The position numbers and the translations under genes are program-made. From Pelargonium cotyledonis (taxonomy: Eukaryota > Streptophyta > Magnoliopsida > Geraniales > Geraniaceae), in contig JAYMTA010001193.1 in assembly GCA_036897625.1 (NCBI GenBank), forward strand, positions 1-21,272: DNA of 21,272 bases. The letters run 5' to 3'. Below, piece after piece: positions 20,483 through 21,272 of this stretch. The notes beneath the pieces are model-generated. The model saw only the letters and a program-made list of their open reading frames with translations, was not told the origin of the DNA and made no database searches. Numbering within the stretch: the first letter of the stretch is position 1; each line of letters begins with the position of its first letter.

Positions 20483-20584
20483 TAATAATTTACATTTGTT
20501 ATATTAGTGCATATTATAAGTTGCATAAAGTCGTATTCCTCAATGTGTTTTACAATGTCATACATATCCAATCACTTTATTATA

Positions 20585-21000
20585 CTCCCTCCATCCCAAA
20601 ATGAGTGTATTGTTTCCATTTTTCTGTAAAAAATAAGAATTACAAGATAATTTAGTGTGTTTCCAGTATAGTCTTCACTTTCCCACCTACACCCCATGTG
20701 CAAATCTGCTTATGTGCATAAGTGATAAGGATAATATGACAAAAACAATTATTTAATAACCTAAAAATGGAAACAAGACACTCATTTAACTAGTAGATTT
20801 ACCCCTTTTTTGCAATGAGTATTTCATCTGATGCCATGAAACGTTGCAAATAATCATTAACATAAAACAATGGTATCATCCTCAAAACAATTGTTGCAAA
20901 TATTATAATATTGGAAACGTTTTGGTAACGTCGTTGCTATATAATTTTGGGACAAAAATTTTTGACAAATAGGACACTAATTTTGAGACGGAAGGAAAAG
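20585..21000 (-). mobile_element. Stowaway-like MITE 4, split by an insertion
   Basis: TA duplications lie at 20583-20584 and 21001-21002. The left end is CTCCCTCCATCCCAAAATG and the right end ATTTTGAGACGGAAGGAAAAG. The internal order matches MITE 2 (inverted relative to MITE 1). The expected block ACTCATTTTGGGAC is broken between 20787 and 20944. Without the insert the element is about 260 bp, the family length. Confidence 0.8.
20788..20943. mobile_element. 156-bp nested insertion inside MITE 4
   Basis: The insertion separates ACTCATTT from ATTTTGGGAC, so ATTT may be a 4-bp target duplication (20784-20787 and 20944-20947). The insert holds several GTTGCAAA/TTTGCAA and AACGTT motifs but no clear terminal inverted repeats. 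Its class is unknown. Confidence 0.5.
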
Positions 21001-21002
21001 TA

Positions 21003-21272
21003 TTTTTCCATGTATAGATTTTTACATGTATTTTCACATGTATTTCAAACTGCTAATGAAAATGTTTATGGTAGAAAATGAATAAGTTTCAATATTTTAA
21101 TGAATTTATTACAAATGTTAATATTTTGTATCTATTTTGTTATAGATATTCCAAAAGAAAATCGATTAAATTTTTTCCGTAAGATTTGACATATTATAAT
21201 AAGTTTTTACAAGTTGTTATTGTATAACTCATAAACGTTTAAATACTAAAAATAGTAAATATAATTTTTATT
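21003..21272. other. AT-rich flank, no gene seen
   Basis: Very AT-rich, without coding frames or recognisable element ends. Confidence 0.5.

Noticed and set aside
1..21272. A new defence, CRISPR or gene-cluster system
   Set aside because: The window is plant intergenic and genic DNA with two gene loci and transposon remnants; no repeat-spacer array or gene cluster is visible.

Overview
This window is nuclear DNA of a flowering plant, most likely a eudicot. It is AT-rich, has spliced genes with GT-AG introns, and carries several plant transposon classes. The asterid/Lamiales feel comes from repeat style and AT-rich introns and is only a guess. There is no sign of a bacterial or viral replicon, operon or CRISPR.

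Layout. (1) 1-1975, minus strand: a decayed CACTA (En/Spm) TNP2-type transposase. It has stops and frameshifts, and an apparent internal deletion joins its middle to a coiled-coil tail. (2) 3321-5046, plus strand: four exons of a MYC-N-domain protein of the RSS3/LHW-like group (often databased as 'WNK kinase-related'). The first exon, which should carry the start of the domain, is not found in the 3.3 kb to the left, part of which is the CACTA remnant. Its third intron carries a degenerate minisatellite. (3) 6855-15996, minus strand: a 19-exon threonyl-tRNA synthetase locus with introns in place. (4) 16061-16243: its promoter, with a TATA box, a telo-box and four site II (TGGGCC/GGCCCA) motifs, a typical plant translation-gene promoter. 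(5) 16255-21272: gene-poor DNA with four Stowaway-like MITEs, one SINE with target-site duplication, one weaker SINE-like piece and simple repeats.

The main result is that the threonyl-tRNA synthetase looks like a recently broken gene rather than a working one. It has no in-frame ATG (ACG stands where an ATG would be expected). The exon for class II motif 2 is missing from the expected intron, and the phases of its neighbours do not match. A TAA replaces a conserved-region codon before the anticodon-binding domain, and several residues next to that stop are changed. The other exons I could read are frame-clean and keep the editing-site and zinc-ligand residues, and the promoter looks intact. 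This suggests a duplicated copy that lost function recently, with a functional copy presumably elsewhere in the genome.

I found no undescribed multi-gene system. The most interesting leads are the broken synthetase with its intact promoter, the MYC-N gene without a first exon next to a CACTA remnant, and the well-delimited non-autonomous elements: a hAT-like element in a synthetase intron, a SINE with a perfect 7-bp duplication, and a Stowaway-like MITE split by a 156-bp insertion.
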